Below, one piece after another: positions 35,664 through 44,680 of a stretch of DNA of 64,000 bases (positions are counted from its first letter, which is position 1; each line of letters begins with the position of its first letter). The position numbers and the translations under genes are program-made. The stretch covers positions 17,662 through 81,661 of the forward strand of contig CAIMEA010000031.1 of NCBI GenBank assembly GCA_903839845.1, in the 5' to 3' direction. A model generated the notes under the pieces. That model worked only from the letters and a program-made list of their open reading frames with translations, did not search any database and had not been told where the DNA came from. This DNA comes from an uncultured Hyphomicrobiales bacterium. Its GTDB lineage: Bacteria > Pseudomonadota > Alphaproteobacteria > Rhizobiales > Xanthobacteraceae.

Positions 35664-36929
35664 TCACTCCGCCGCAACCATGCGGCTGCCGGTGACGCGC
35701 TGCATCAGGCTGTCGAGCGTATCGTCGTTTTTCTGCGAGGCCAGCGTGACATTGGCGGTGATCGGCTCCGCGTCACCGTTCGGCGAGGTCATCGCCGTCT
35801 TGATGGCGGCGGCGATGCGGCGGGCGACGACATGGGCGGCGCGCAAATCCGTCTGCGTGAAGGCGATCAGGATCGCGCCGTCGTCGTCGCGGCAGGCGAA
35901 GTCGATGTTGCGGATTAGCCGCGTCACCGCGCGCGCGCCGTCGAGGCGGGTGCGGGCATCCAGCGCGCCGTCGAACGAATAACGGGCGATCGAGAGGGCC
36001 TGACTGCGGTCGGCGGCTTCGGCGACCGAGCGGGTCAATTCGTGCCAGAATGAATCGCGCGTCAGCAGGCCGGTATCCGGATCGAAAACGCCGTCGGCAT
36101 CGAGCGATTTGAGCATGCGCTTGAGGCGCGATTCAAAGGCGCGCAGGCGGATCAGCGGTATCATGCGCGACACCAGCCGCGACGGCTCGCCGCCGACATG
36201 ATCGATATTCGGCAGCAGATTGGAAAAGTCGGCCGGCGCCTCGCCGATCACGGCGATGGGGATTTCGTGAAACCGGCTGTCCTGCGCCAGCACGGTCAGG
36301 AAGGCCTCGACCATGCGCGGCGAAAAACCGTCGCCGATGACAATGCCGTCGATATCGCGTTCGTTGAGATGCCGGGCGGCGGCCTCGACGCTGAGCGCGC
36401 CGACCATCTTGGCCTGCTCGCCCATGGCGACGCTGAGCGCGGGATAAAGGGGGCCGCGCCCGGCGACCAACACCGTTGCGTCGTCGAGCGCGTCCCCAAC
36501 CGGCAGCAAGGGCATCTTGCCGCCATGCGAAGCGAATATTTCGATGCGCCGCAGCACCGTCGTATGCAGCGCGCGCACGCGCATCGCCGATTGCAGACGC
36601 TTGATCACATGCGCCATGGGCATGCTGGCGTCCGTGGTCAATGCGAGAGGGATCGCGGCATCGTGCTCGTCATCGGCGAAGGCGATGGTCGGCACGATCG
36701 GACCGGATGCGGTCGCGATCTGCAGGCACAGCATGCGCGAGGAGGATTCGTTAACCGGCGGACCGGGCTCGGCGATGATCACGGCGGACGGTTTGACCGA
36801 CACGAAGGCAGTCGGCGCGTCGGCCCATTTGGTTTCGACGATGGGGAAAGCCCCGGCATCGCCAAGCGCTTCAACCAGGGCGGTCGCCGGACTCTCGGCA
36901 ACCACGATCAATGGACCTTGAAGCGACAT
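35664..36929 (-). CDS. GGDEF-like protein with a degenerate active site
   Basis: 421 residues. Two receiver-like alpha/beta domains (about 5-120 and 150-265) lead to a GGDEF fold (about 285-420) starting DPDTGLLTRDSFWHELTRS. At the GGDEF position the sequence reads CRDDDGAILIAF, so the signature Gly-Gly and Glu are gone and cyclase activity is not expected. The layout resembles PleD. It may bind cyclic di-GMP or GTP, or act by protein contact. ATG 36929 or GTG 36938 are both possible starts. Confidence 0.72.
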   Translation of the reverse strand: MSLQGPLIVVAESPATALVEALGDAGAFPIVETKWADAPTAFVSVKPSAVIIAEPGPPVNESSSRMLCLQIATASGPIVPTIAFADDEHDAAIPLALTTDASMPMAHVIKRLQSAMRVRALHTTVLRRIEIFASHGGKMPLLPVGDALDDATVLVAGRGPLYPALSVAMGEQAKMVGALSVEAAARHLNERDIDGIVIGDGFSPRMVEAFLTVLAQDSRFHEIPIAVIGEAPADFSNLLPNIDHVGGEPSRLVSRMIPLIRLRAFESRLKRMLKSLDADGVFDPDTGLLTRDSFWHELTRSVAEAADRSQALSIARYSFDGALDARTRLDGARAVTRLIRNIDFACRDDDGAILIAFTQTDLRAAHVVARRIAAAIKTAMTSPNGDAEPITANVTLASQKNDDTLDSLMQRVTGSRMVAAE

Positions 36930-37047
36930 GGGGCGCACGCAGGGTTACTAAAATACAGCCTGAAGCGTAGCGCCGGCGTGTTAATACCCCGTCAACGACA
37001 ATTGGAAATGCGCGGCGATTGACGAATATCGGCGCGGCTCAGGCGGC

Positions 37048-38586
37048 TCAGGCGGCGCGGGCGCCGGCGGGCCGGCGAAACGCCGCGGCAATCAGCGGGT
37101 TGGCGCCGTTTGCCAGCAGCGCCGCATGGACGCGGGCGCTGTCGGGGGCGCTGCCGGCCAGATGCTGCGCCAAAAGTCCGCCGGGCAGCGCCAGCAAAGT
37201 GGCAGCCGGATCGACCTTTGCCACCTGGGCTTCGATCTCGGCGGCAAGGAAGCGATAGCCGCCAATGGCGGTGATGCCGCCGGGGGGGCCGGTCACGGTC
37301 AGGGTTTGCGCCGTGGCATCGAGGCGGCAGGTGAAACCGGTGTCGACAAAGCCGGCATCGTCCGGCGTCAGCGTCGCGCCCGGACCGAATTCGGCGCCGG
37401 GCGGATAAGCGTGCGCCGGCACCATGGCGCCGCGCAACGCTAGTGTGCCGCGCTTGCCGCGCCTGGCTTCGATACCGGCGCCGGCGATGTGCCGCGCGCC
37501 AATCGCGCCGAGCGGAATGTCCGCCGGCAGACCGTCGGCGGTGCGATGCGACGCGATCAAACCGATTTCGCCGAAGCTTGAGAGATCGACCAATGCGCAG
37601 TCGCCGCGCCAGCCGGCGGCGTTGGCCAGCTGTTCGGGCGAGCGCCAGACCGCGAGGATGGTGGTGTTGATGCCGGTGAAATAGCCGGCGGTCGCAAACG
37701 GTGTCAGTACCGGCCCCGGCAGCACGATCATGCCGCCGGCATGGGCGTGGCATTGCGCGGCGAAGGTGTGCGGATCGATGCCGTGATGCAGCGACAGCGT
37801 GCCGCCTTCGAGCAGCCACGGCAACATGGACGCGGCAAGGCCGGCAAAGGACGACACCGGTATCGCCGTTAGAATATTGGCGTTGCGCGCAGCGCCGGCT
37901 TCGAGAAACACCGCGGAGCCGCCGGCCATCAATTGGCTATGGCTGCGCGCGGCGGCGACCAGTCCATCCGGCGTGACATCGAAGGTGACGATCGCGACAT
38001 GATCGGCGGCGTTGCCGGCGCGGACCGGGCGCGGCGCGTTCGACGGTTGCTCGGCGGTGAAGACATCGTCGAGCGGCACAACGCCGTCGGGCAGCCCGGC
38101 GCCGAAACCGCAGATGAAGCGCACCGGGAAAAGCTCGCTCGCCACTTGCATGGCGATGGCGGCGTGATCGATCGCGCCGACATGCGACATCGTCACGATG
38201 GCCTTGGCGCCGACTTTGCTTAAAGCGGCCTTCAGATCGTGCTGACGCCACAGCAAAGGCATGGGTGCTGCGATCATGCCGGCGCGCATGACCGCGAGCA
38301 GCGTGACGATCATCTCGATCGTATTGGGAAGCTGGATCGCCACCACGCTATCGATCGGCAGGCCGAGCCGGCTCAGCTTCGACGCCAGCGCCGAAATGGC
38401 GCGATCCGCCTGTGCATAAGTCAGCCGGCGCGGCGCGCCATCGGTGAATGTCTGGCGATTGGGCGGGTCGATCAGGGCGACCGCAGTGGACGATTGCACG
38501 CCAGCGCGGCGAAACAACTCATCGAGTGTGGCGCCGCCGGGACCTTGCATAGGGGGTGTTTGGTCCTTGTCGCCTTGCAAAATCAT
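37048..38586 (-). CDS. Acyl-CoA synthetase-like protein (ANL superfamily), probably degenerate
   Basis: 512 residues with the overall order of an AMP-forming ligase: LTYAQADRAISALASKL, VAIQLPNTIEMIVTLLAV and GEIGLIASH mid-protein. However, the phosphate-binding loop that should read TSGTTGxPKG is FDVTPDGLVAAARSH, and the C-terminal GKxxR lysine is not visible. Adenylation is therefore doubtful. It begins 13 bases after the family 5 binding-protein gene on the same strand, so they form an operon. ATG 38586 was kept; an in-frame ATG at 38550 follows AAGGA. Confidence 0.68.
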   Translation of the reverse strand: MILQGDKDQTPPMQGPGGATLDELFRRAGVQSSTAVALIDPPNRQTFTDGAPRRLTYAQADRAISALASKLSRLGLPIDSVVAIQLPNTIEMIVTLLAVMRAGMIAAPMPLLWRQHDLKAALSKVGAKAIVTMSHVGAIDHAAIAMQVASELFPVRFICGFGAGLPDGVVPLDDVFTAEQPSNAPRPVRAGNAADHVAIVTFDVTPDGLVAAARSHSQLMAGGSAVFLEAGAARNANILTAIPVSSFAGLAASMLPWLLEGGTLSLHHGIDPHTFAAQCHAHAGGMIVLPGPVLTPFATAGYFTGINTTILAVWRSPEQLANAAGWRGDCALVDLSSFGEIGLIASHRTADGLPADIPLGAIGARHIAGAGIEARRGKRGTLALRGAMVPAHAYPPGAEFGPGATLTPDDAGFVDTGFTCRLDATAQTLTVTGPPGGITAIGGYRFLAAEIEAQVAKVDPAATLLALPGGLLAQHLAGSAPDSARVHAALLANGANPLIAAAFRRPAGARAA

Positions 38587-38599
38587 GGGCGCTCAATGC

Positions 38600-40426
38600 T
38601 CACGGAGACCTGTGCCACCACGTCTCCGGCAAATAGCCAAAAAGCGAGGTCTTCAAGGGATGCTCGATTCTCGTCCAGCGCGCCACCCACTGTTTGGGCG
38701 GAAAGTAGAGGGGTACCACGTAGAACCCCGAGAGCAGCACGCGGTCGAGCGCGCGTGTGGCGGCGACGAAATCGGCGCGGTCGGTGGCCTTGAGCATCAA
38801 GGCGATGATGGCGTCGATGGCCGGCGATTTGACGCCCATGTAATTGCGGCTGCCGGGCTGGTCGGCGGCGGCCGAGCCCCAATAGAACATCTGCTCATTG
38901 CCGGGCGACAGCGACTGCTCCCAGCGGTAGTCCATCATGTCGAAATCGAAATTGATGCGCCGGCGCTCGAATTGGGTGGCGTCGATCGAACGCACCAGCG
39001 CGTCGATGCCGGCGCGCTTGAGGCTGCGCGTGAAGACCAGCGCGACGCGCTCCTGGTCGCGCGTGGTGCAGAGAATTTCAAAGGTGAACGGTCTGCCGCT
39101 GGCGCGATGCACCAGTTGCGTGCCGTTCAAGACATAGCCGGCCTGCGCGAACAGGTCGAAGGCGCGGCGCAAGGTGGCGCGGTCGCGGCCCGAACCATCG
39201 CTGACCGGCGGCGCCCATCGGCCCTGCAAGATGTCGTCGCGCACGACGCCGGGGAAGGGCGCCAGCAATTCCCTTTCGCGCGCGTCGGCCGGAACGCCAT
39301 GGGCGGAGAGTTCGCTGGCGTCGAAATAGCTGGCGGTGCGCGCATAGAGATCGAAGAAATAATTGTGATTGATCCACTCAAAATCGAACAGGCCGAGGAT
39401 CGCCTCGCGCACGCGCACATCCGCGAAGATCGGCCGGCGCGTGTTGAACACCAGACCCTGCATGCCCTTTGGCAGACCGTAGGGCAGATCCTCCTTGACG
39501 ACATTGCCGTCGCGCAGCGCCGGGAAATCGTAAGCGGTCTGCCAGCGGCCCGGATCGGTTTCCAGCCGCACGTCGTAGAGACCTTTTTTAAATCCTTCGA
39601 AATGCGTGTTGCCGTCGCGGTAGTAATCGAACTTGATGGTGTCGAAATTCCACAGGCCGCGGTTGATCGGCAGATCACGGCCCCAATAATTCGGATTGCG
39701 CGTGAAGGTAACGCTCTCGCCCGGCCGCACCGCGTTGACGCGATAGGGACCGCTGCCGAGCAGAGGCTCGAACGTCGTATCCTCGAACGTGTCGGGATTG
39801 GTCGCGTGTTTGGCCATAACCGGCATCAGCCCGAGGATCAGCGGCAGTTCGCGATCGTCGGCGCCGGCTAGATCGAAGCGGACGCCGCGCGCGCCGGACA
39901 ATTCGGCTTTGGCCACCTTGATGTAATAGGTCCGGTAGTTCGGCCGGCCTTTGTCGCGCAATAATTCCCAGGAGAAAATCACATCGGCCGGCGTCACGGG
40001 TTTGCCGTCGGCAAAGCGCGCCGCCGGGTGAAGGGTGAATGTCACATAGCTGCGCGCTTCATCGGTCTCGACGCTGTCGGCGAGCAATCCATACAGCGTG
40101 AACGGCTCGTCATAGCCGCGCGCCAGCAGACTTTCGATCGTGTAGCCGCGAATATTGGCGGCCGGTAGGCCTTTGACGATGAACGGATTGAGACTGTCGA
40201 ATGTGCCGAGGACGCCTTGCGTCAGCTGGCCGCCTTTGGGCGCCGCCGTGTTGGCGTAGGTCGGGCCGGCAAAGCCGGCCGGCCAGGCCGGTTCGCCCTG
40301 CATGGCGATGGCGTGCCGGGCGACCGATGTTGCGGCCTGGGCCCGCCGGCGTCCGAAGCAGTAAACCGCGAGCAACGCACCGATCAGAACAGCGCGGCGG
40401 GACGGCTGACGCCGCGCAGCCGCCAT
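38600..40426 (-). CDS. Family 5 extracellular solute-binding protein
   Basis: 608-residue periplasmic binding protein of the oligopeptide/dipeptide ABC family (SBP family 5). The signal region is rich in arginine (ARRQPSRRAVLIGALLAVYCF), resembling a twin-arginine leader, and ends near RAQA. Family blocks: YVTFTLHPAARFADGKPVTPADVIFSWELL, then GSGPYRVNAVRPGESVTF. Members of this long subgroup (near YejA) bind peptides or microcin-like compounds; no permease genes are adjacent. ATG 40426 was preferred to TTG 40462. Confidence 0.88.
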   Translation of the reverse strand: MAAARRQPSRRAVLIGALLAVYCFGRRRAQAATSVARHAIAMQGEPAWPAGFAGPTYANTAAPKGGQLTQGVLGTFDSLNPFIVKGLPAANIRGYTIESLLARGYDEPFTLYGLLADSVETDEARSYVTFTLHPAARFADGKPVTPADVIFSWELLRDKGRPNYRTYYIKVAKAELSGARGVRFDLAGADDRELPLILGLMPVMAKHATNPDTFEDTTFEPLLGSGPYRVNAVRPGESVTFTRNPNYWGRDLPINRGLWNFDTIKFDYYRDGNTHFEGFKKGLYDVRLETDPGRWQTAYDFPALRDGNVVKEDLPYGLPKGMQGLVFNTRRPIFADVRVREAILGLFDFEWINHNYFFDLYARTASYFDASELSAHGVPADARERELLAPFPGVVRDDILQGRWAPPVSDGSGRDRATLRRAFDLFAQAGYVLNGTQLVHRASGRPFTFEILCTTRDQERVALVFTRSLKRAGIDALVRSIDATQFERRRINFDFDMMDYRWEQSLSPGNEQMFYWGSAAADQPGSRNYMGVKSPAIDAIIALMLKATDRADFVAATRALDRVLLSGFYVVPLYFPPKQWVARWTRIEHPLKTSLFGYLPETWWHRSP

Positions 40427-40701
40427 CCTGTCCGTTAAGCCGCCCGTTAAGGGTGTGAGCAATCGTTTGATGCGATTCGTCCCGGTTTTGTCATACGCTT
40501 ATCATAGGCGCGCCGTCCTGGTGGGAATGACCGGCGAGGCGCACTTTCGTCGTATTCGTGGCTTTATTGCAGGGACAATATCGGGTATCAGGCTGCGATC
40601 GAATGTCACGCTCTCGCCGTATTTTCCCCGGAGAGAGCCGAACCGCCGTTTTGGCGCGGCCTGACGGCCGCCGACGGTTAAATACAAAGGACGTTTTGCA
40701 A

Positions 40702-41463
40702 ATGGATCATCGGATCGCATCGGCCCGGCCGTTTGGCCGCGCGCTGACCGCCGCAGTCGCAGTAGCCAGCCTTTTGGGTCTCGGCCTGCTGGCAGCGCCG
40801 TCCGCGCAGGCTCAGACACCCCCGCCGGCCGCCGCCAAGAAGCCGGCTGCTCCGGCTCCTGCCGCCAAGCCCGGCGCGGCGCCGCCGGCAGCTGCGCCTG
40901 CCGCCCCGGCGCCAGCCGCCGCCGCCGATCAGCCGCAGCTGATGTATTCGCCGTGGATGAAAATCTGCGGCAAGGGCCCGGACACCAACAACCAGCAGGT
41001 CTGCGTCATCACCAAGGATGGCCGCCTCGAAAACGGCATGCCGGTCGCCATCGTCCAGCTGTTCGAGCCGGAAGGCGGGCAGAAAATCATGCGCGTCACC
41101 GTGCCGCTCGGCATGCAGCTCGCGCACGGCACCCGCATGATCATCGATCAGGGTCAGCCGGTGCAGGAGCCCTACAAGATCTGTTTCCCAGTCGGTTGCA
41201 TGTCGGATTACGCGCTGACCGACGACATCATCGGCAAGATGAAGAAGGGCCAGATGCTCACCTTGCAGGCGATCAACATGCAGGGCACGCCGATCAGCCT
41301 GCCGCTGCCGCTCGGCGACTTCGCCAAGGCCTATGACGGCCCGGCGACCGATCCGAAGGTGTTTGAGGAACAGCAGCGCAAGCTGCAGGAAGAACTGCAG
41401 AAGAAGGCGGAAGAGGCGCGCAAGAAACTGGAAGCGCAGGCGCCGCCGGCTCCCGCGAAGTAA
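40702..41463 (+). CDS. Invasion-associated locus B (IalB) family protein
   Basis: 253 residues. A signal peptide ends near AQAQ (about residue 35). An Ala/Pro/Lys-rich linker follows (about 36-80), then the IalB domain with SPWMKICGKGPDTNNQQVC and KICFPVGCMSDYAL; paired cysteines suggest disulphides. It closes with a charged coiled helix (EEQQRKLQEELQKKAEEARKKL). IalB is named from Bartonella invasion but the family is wide in non-pathogens, so the role is probably envelope or stress. A rho-independent terminator lies directly downstream. Confidence 0.9.
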   Translation: MDHRIASARPFGRALTAAVAVASLLGLGLLAAPSAQAQTPPPAAAKKPAAPAPAAKPGAAPPAAAPAAPAPAAAADQPQLMYSPWMKICGKGPDTNNQQVCVITKDGRLENGMPVAIVQLFEPEGGQKIMRVTVPLGMQLAHGTRMIIDQGQPVQEPYKICFPVGCMSDYALTDDIIGKMKKGQMLTLQAINMQGTPISLPLPLGDFAKAYDGPATDPKVFEEQQRKLQEELQKKAEEARKKLEAQAPPAPAK

Positions 41464-41487
41464 TCGGCCGTTTTATCGGATAAGCAA

Positions 41488-41517
41488 AAGGCGCGGCTTC
41501 GGCCGCGCCTTTTTTTT
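41488..41517 (+). terminator. Rho-independent terminator of the IalB gene
   Basis: GGCGCGGC (41490-41497), loop TTCG, GCCGCGCC (41502-41509), then eight T from 41510. Stable UUCG tetraloop; 25 bases after the stop. Confidence 0.95.
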
Positions 41518-41569
41518 ATTATTATGGCCATTCCGTTGGTGCTGCGCAGATCCCGGAATAAAGGCGCGA

Positions 41570-42529
41570 TTAATTCGCCTCGATCCCTGCGGCCTTGACG
41601 GCCTCGCCGGTCACTTCAACTTCCTTGCGAAAGTACGCCGCGGTTTGTTCGGGGTTTAGCGTGTCCGGTATGTAGCCGTCCCGTTGCAGGATGCCGGACA
41701 CGGCCGGCGCCAGCAGCGCGGCGTGGATCGCGACATTGAGCTTGTTGACCAACTCCGGCGGCGTCTTGCCGGGCAGGAAGAACATGCCCCACGAGCCGAT
41801 CGGCTCGAAGCCGGGGACGATGTCCTTGACCAGCGGCACCGCCGGGAAGGGCGGAAACGGCTTGGTGCCGGTGAAACCGAGCGCGCGCACCGTGCCGGCC
41901 TGCAAAAGGCCGACCACCGATGGCGGCGTCACCACCATGACTTCGACGCTACCGCTCAGCATGCCGTTCATCACTTCGGACGCACCTTTGTAAGGCACGT
42001 GTTGCATCTTGATGCCGGCCGCCTTGCTGAACAGTTCGGTGGCAAGATGCAAACCGTTGCCGACGCCGGGCGAGCCGTACAGAACGCGGTTCTTCTTGGC
42101 ATGGTCGATGAACTGCTGGAGGGTTTTGATCTCGGACTTTGCGTCAACCAGGATGAACAGGCCGTCGAGAATGCCCTGCGTCGCAACCGGCTTGAGGTCC
42201 TTGAAGATGTCGAAGCCAAGCTGCTTGTAGATGTAAGGCGTCGACGCGATGGCGTTCGAAGAGAACAGAATCGTATAGCCGTCCGGTTCGGCATTGGCGA
42301 CAGCGCGGGCGGCGATCGTGCCATTGGCGCCAAGCCTGTTCTCGACAAAAAACTGCTGGCCAAGGCTGGTGGACAACTGCGCGGCGACAGTGCGCGCGTG
42401 AATGTCCGGGCCGCTGCCGGCGGCGAAACCGACGATGATGCGCACAGGATGATCGGGATATTGCTGCGCCTGCGCACTCGTTAGCGCAGCCGCCAGCATT
42501 GCGACGATAACAGTAATGACTTGCACCAT
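41570..42529 (-). CDS. Bug/TctC family periplasmic solute-binding protein
   Basis: 319-residue orphan binding protein. Signal peptide (about 1-22, ending AQAQ), then the family start YPDHPVRIIVGFAAGSGPDIHAR, GQQFFVENRLGANG, and the HVPYKGASEVM loop. No TctA/B genes nearby. It lies downstream of the cupin and hydrolase genes on the same strand (97 bases from the cupin), suggesting it imports the substrate of that operon. Confidence 0.92.
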   Translation of the reverse strand: MVQVITVIVAMLAAALTSAQAQQYPDHPVRIIVGFAAGSGPDIHARTVAAQLSTSLGQQFFVENRLGANGTIAARAVANAEPDGYTILFSSNAIASTPYIYKQLGFDIFKDLKPVATQGILDGLFILVDAKSEIKTLQQFIDHAKKNRVLYGSPGVGNGLHLATELFSKAAGIKMQHVPYKGASEVMNGMLSGSVEVMVVTPPSVVGLLQAGTVRALGFTGTKPFPPFPAVPLVKDIVPGFEPIGSWGMFFLPGKTPPELVNKLNVAIHAALLAPAVSGILQRDGYIPDTLNPEQTAAYFRKEVEVTGEAVKAAGIEAN

Positions 42530-42626
42530 TCAGACGTCTCCCTGTTCGGTATTATGTTTCGACGGCGAGCAATAATCAGATCGGATTCGAGGCCGGCCCT
42601 TTTCGCAGAGCCGCCCGGATGCGGCG

Positions 42627-43106
42627 TTAGCCGATAGCAGCGAGCGGCTTGCCGCCGGCTTCGACCGGCTTGCCGCTCACCAGGACGAAGGCAATGGTGC
42701 ATGGCTCGGCGCCATTATTGACCCAGTTATGGATGGTGCCGCGCTGCACAAGCACGTCGCCGGCCTTGAGTGTGACGACAACGCCGTCATCAAGCTCCAT
42801 ATCGATCGAGCCGGAGATGACCACGGCATAGTCAATCGAGTCGGTGCGATGATTACGCGGCGTAACGCCGGGCTCATAATGCACGATGCGGAAGACTGTG
42901 CCGTTCTCGACCGTGGTCTTGAACGAGCCCTGGGTCGGATCGTCGAAGCCATCGTTGTTGACCGGAAAACCCTTGGTCGACCACACCACGCAGGACTGTG
43001 CGCCGGGGCGGTTCGAAATGACATTTCTGGCCAATTCATCGACTTCGACGATGGCCTTGCCCTCGGCATTGTGGCCAGTGACGACACGGCGGATTTGCAG
43101 GCTCAT
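42627..43106 (-). CDS. Single-domain cupin protein
   Basis: 159-residue cupin with a C-terminal double-stranded beta-helix: PRNHRTDSIDYAVVISGSID (first motif, with His residues) and GDVLVQRGTIHNWVNNG (second motif). Likely binds a metal and a small carboxylate; may be an enzyme or a sensor. ATG 43106 follows AGGAAGG; a TTG at 43115 is rejected. Second gene of the hydrolase-cupin-Bug operon, 27 bases from the hydrolase. Confidence 0.88.
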   Translation of the reverse strand: MSLQIRRVVTGHNAEGKAIVEVDELARNVISNRPGAQSCVVWSTKGFPVNNDGFDDPTQGSFKTTVENGTVFRIVHYEPGVTPRNHRTDSIDYAVVISGSIDMELDDGVVVTLKAGDVLVQRGTIHNWVNNGAEPCTIAFVLVSGKPVEAGGKPLAAIG

Positions 43107-43133
43107 CGATATCAACCTTCCTGAGAGAGATAT

Positions 43134-44000
43134 TCAAGCCGACGCTTTGGCGCGTTCGGCTTTCGTGAGAAATGCGGAAAAGATCGCGGCAAGGCGCGGC
43201 TCGGCGCCGCGCCATTCCTTGCGATCCCATTCATCCTTGAGGTTGTCGTCGGCGCGTTTCTCGACGACGTCGTCATGGAATTCGTTATTGGGAAAAAGGC
43301 TCGCCGCCTTTCGCGCGGTAACGGGCGAATGTATCACGTCATTGCCGGAGATCAGGCAGGCCGGCTGCGTGATGGCGTTGAGGTCGGCCTCGGTGGCGCC
43401 GACCAGCGGCAGCTTGGCCGCGGTGAGAAAGGCTTCGCGCCACTTGATCATGACCTTTATGAAGTCTTTGACATCCGTCTTCATCAGGACGTCACGGTTC
43501 GCCGGCCGCTGGGCAATGCATTCGGCGAAGTGCTCGGAATTGGCCACGGCCTCCATGCCGCCGGCCTCCGCGAGCTTGATGAATGCACCGTAGTACTGCT
43601 CGGCTAGCCGGTCGACGGCTTCCTGCCCGCCGGTCAGGCGCCACAACAGCAAGCCACGCAGCGCGTCCGGATGGCGGATGGCAAACAGGATCGCGAGCCG
43701 CGCGCCGGCGGACGAGCCGCCGACATAGAGCGGCGTGGCGTTAAGCTGTTTGGCCAATTCGTAGAGGTCGTCGGCCCAGATTTCATGCTCGGAGGCCGAG
43801 CCATCGAAGGCGACACCGGATTTGCCACAGTTACGCCGGTCGTGCAGCAGGACCCGGTAGCCGAAGGCGGCGATGGTTTTTGCAAGGTCGCTCAGCTCGC
43901 CATAAGGCCGGCGGCTGCCAGGCGTCAGCGCGATGAAGGGACCGGAGGTGCCGAATATTTCGTAATTGATTGGCACGCCCCGGACCAAAGCGACTGGCAT
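43134..44000 (-). CDS. Alpha/beta hydrolase
   Basis: 288-residue alpha/beta hydrolase. The nucleophile elbow is VGGSSAGARLAIL (GxSxG), with VLLHDRRNCGKSG as the oxyanion strand region. No signal peptide. Strong GGGAG 6 bases before the ATG. It opens an operon with the cupin and Bug protein, so it probably hydrolyses an ester or C-C bond in an imported organic acid; the exact substrate is unknown. Confidence 0.88.
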   Translation of the reverse strand: MPVALVRGVPINYEIFGTSGPFIALTPGSRRPYGELSDLAKTIAAFGYRVLLHDRRNCGKSGVAFDGSASEHEIWADDLYELAKQLNATPLYVGGSSAGARLAILFAIRHPDALRGLLLWRLTGGQEAVDRLAEQYYGAFIKLAEAGGMEAVANSEHFAECIAQRPANRDVLMKTDVKDFIKVMIKWREAFLTAAKLPLVGATEADLNAITQPACLISGNDVIHSPVTARKAASLFPNNEFHDDVVEKRADDNLKDEWDRKEWRGAEPRLAAIFSAFLTKAERAKASA

Positions 44001-44176
44001 GTCGAACTCCCTGTCTCTTTGTCTTTATTATCCGCGCATCTAGCAGCAGGGAGTCACCGGCTGCAACGAATTGGAGGGTGACAAGGCGCGTGGCAGGCAC
44101 GCAAAAATGCGGCCGAAAGGCTGGAGGCTTGAATGAATGGCGGCAAGGCGAGCGAGAGGACGCGCCTAAGGCCCCG

Positions 44177-44280
44177 AGAGCCTTTCCGGCTTTGATGGAA
44201 TCAAAGCCGGGGCTTTCGTCATCTGATTTGTCGCGTTTTCTTCACGCGAACCGGTGCCTCTTCGCTCGAAAACGCTCCAG
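44177..44280. repeat. Dispersed palindromic repeat, copy 2
   Basis: CCGGCTTTGAT (44185-44195) pairs with ATCAAAGCCGG (44200-44210), then the same TTGTCGCG...CACGCGAACCGGTGCC...CTTCGCT tail as the copy at 15041-15150. The remaining bases from 44001 to 44176 show no gene. Confidence 0.8.
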
Positions 44281-44286
44281 ACCAGT

Positions 44287-44619
44287 TCAGTTCAACTGGC
44301 CGTTGAGCGGCTTGTAACCGATGCTGTCATCCCACTCGAACACTTCGTCGACCTGCGGATGGCGGATCGGGGCGCCGGACGTGTCGGGCAACAGGTTCTG
44401 TTCCGACACATAGGCGATATATTCGGTTTCGGCGTTTTCCGCGAACAGGTGATAGAATGGCTGATCCTTGCGCGGCCGCACGTCGGCCGGAATCGCCTCC
44501 CACCATTCCTCGGTATTGTTGAACACCGGGTCGATATCGAAAATCACGCCGCGGAACGAGAACAGCCGGTGTTTGACCACCTGGCCGATCGTGAATTTTG
44601 CGGTGTGCGTCTTGCTCAT
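44287..44619 (-). CDS. hspQ: Heat shock protein HspQ
   Basis: 110-residue protein of the HspQ / hemimethylated-DNA-binding YccV-like family. Signature: FTIGQVVKHRLFSFRGVIFDIDP, then RPRKDQPFYHLFAE and YVSEQNLLPD. In E. coli HspQ binds and adapts substrates for Lon protease and favours loss of mutant DnaA. Length is normal. Confidence 0.94.
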   Translation of the reverse strand: MSKTHTAKFTIGQVVKHRLFSFRGVIFDIDPVFNNTEEWWEAIPADVRPRKDQPFYHLFAENAETEYIAYVSEQNLLPDTSGAPIRHPQVDEVFEWDDSIGYKPLNGQLN

Positions 44620-44680
44620 GGAAAGACCAGTTAGTGCTTCGGCGCGGTATTGGCTAGTCCAAATCGCAGCGGAACTTGCC

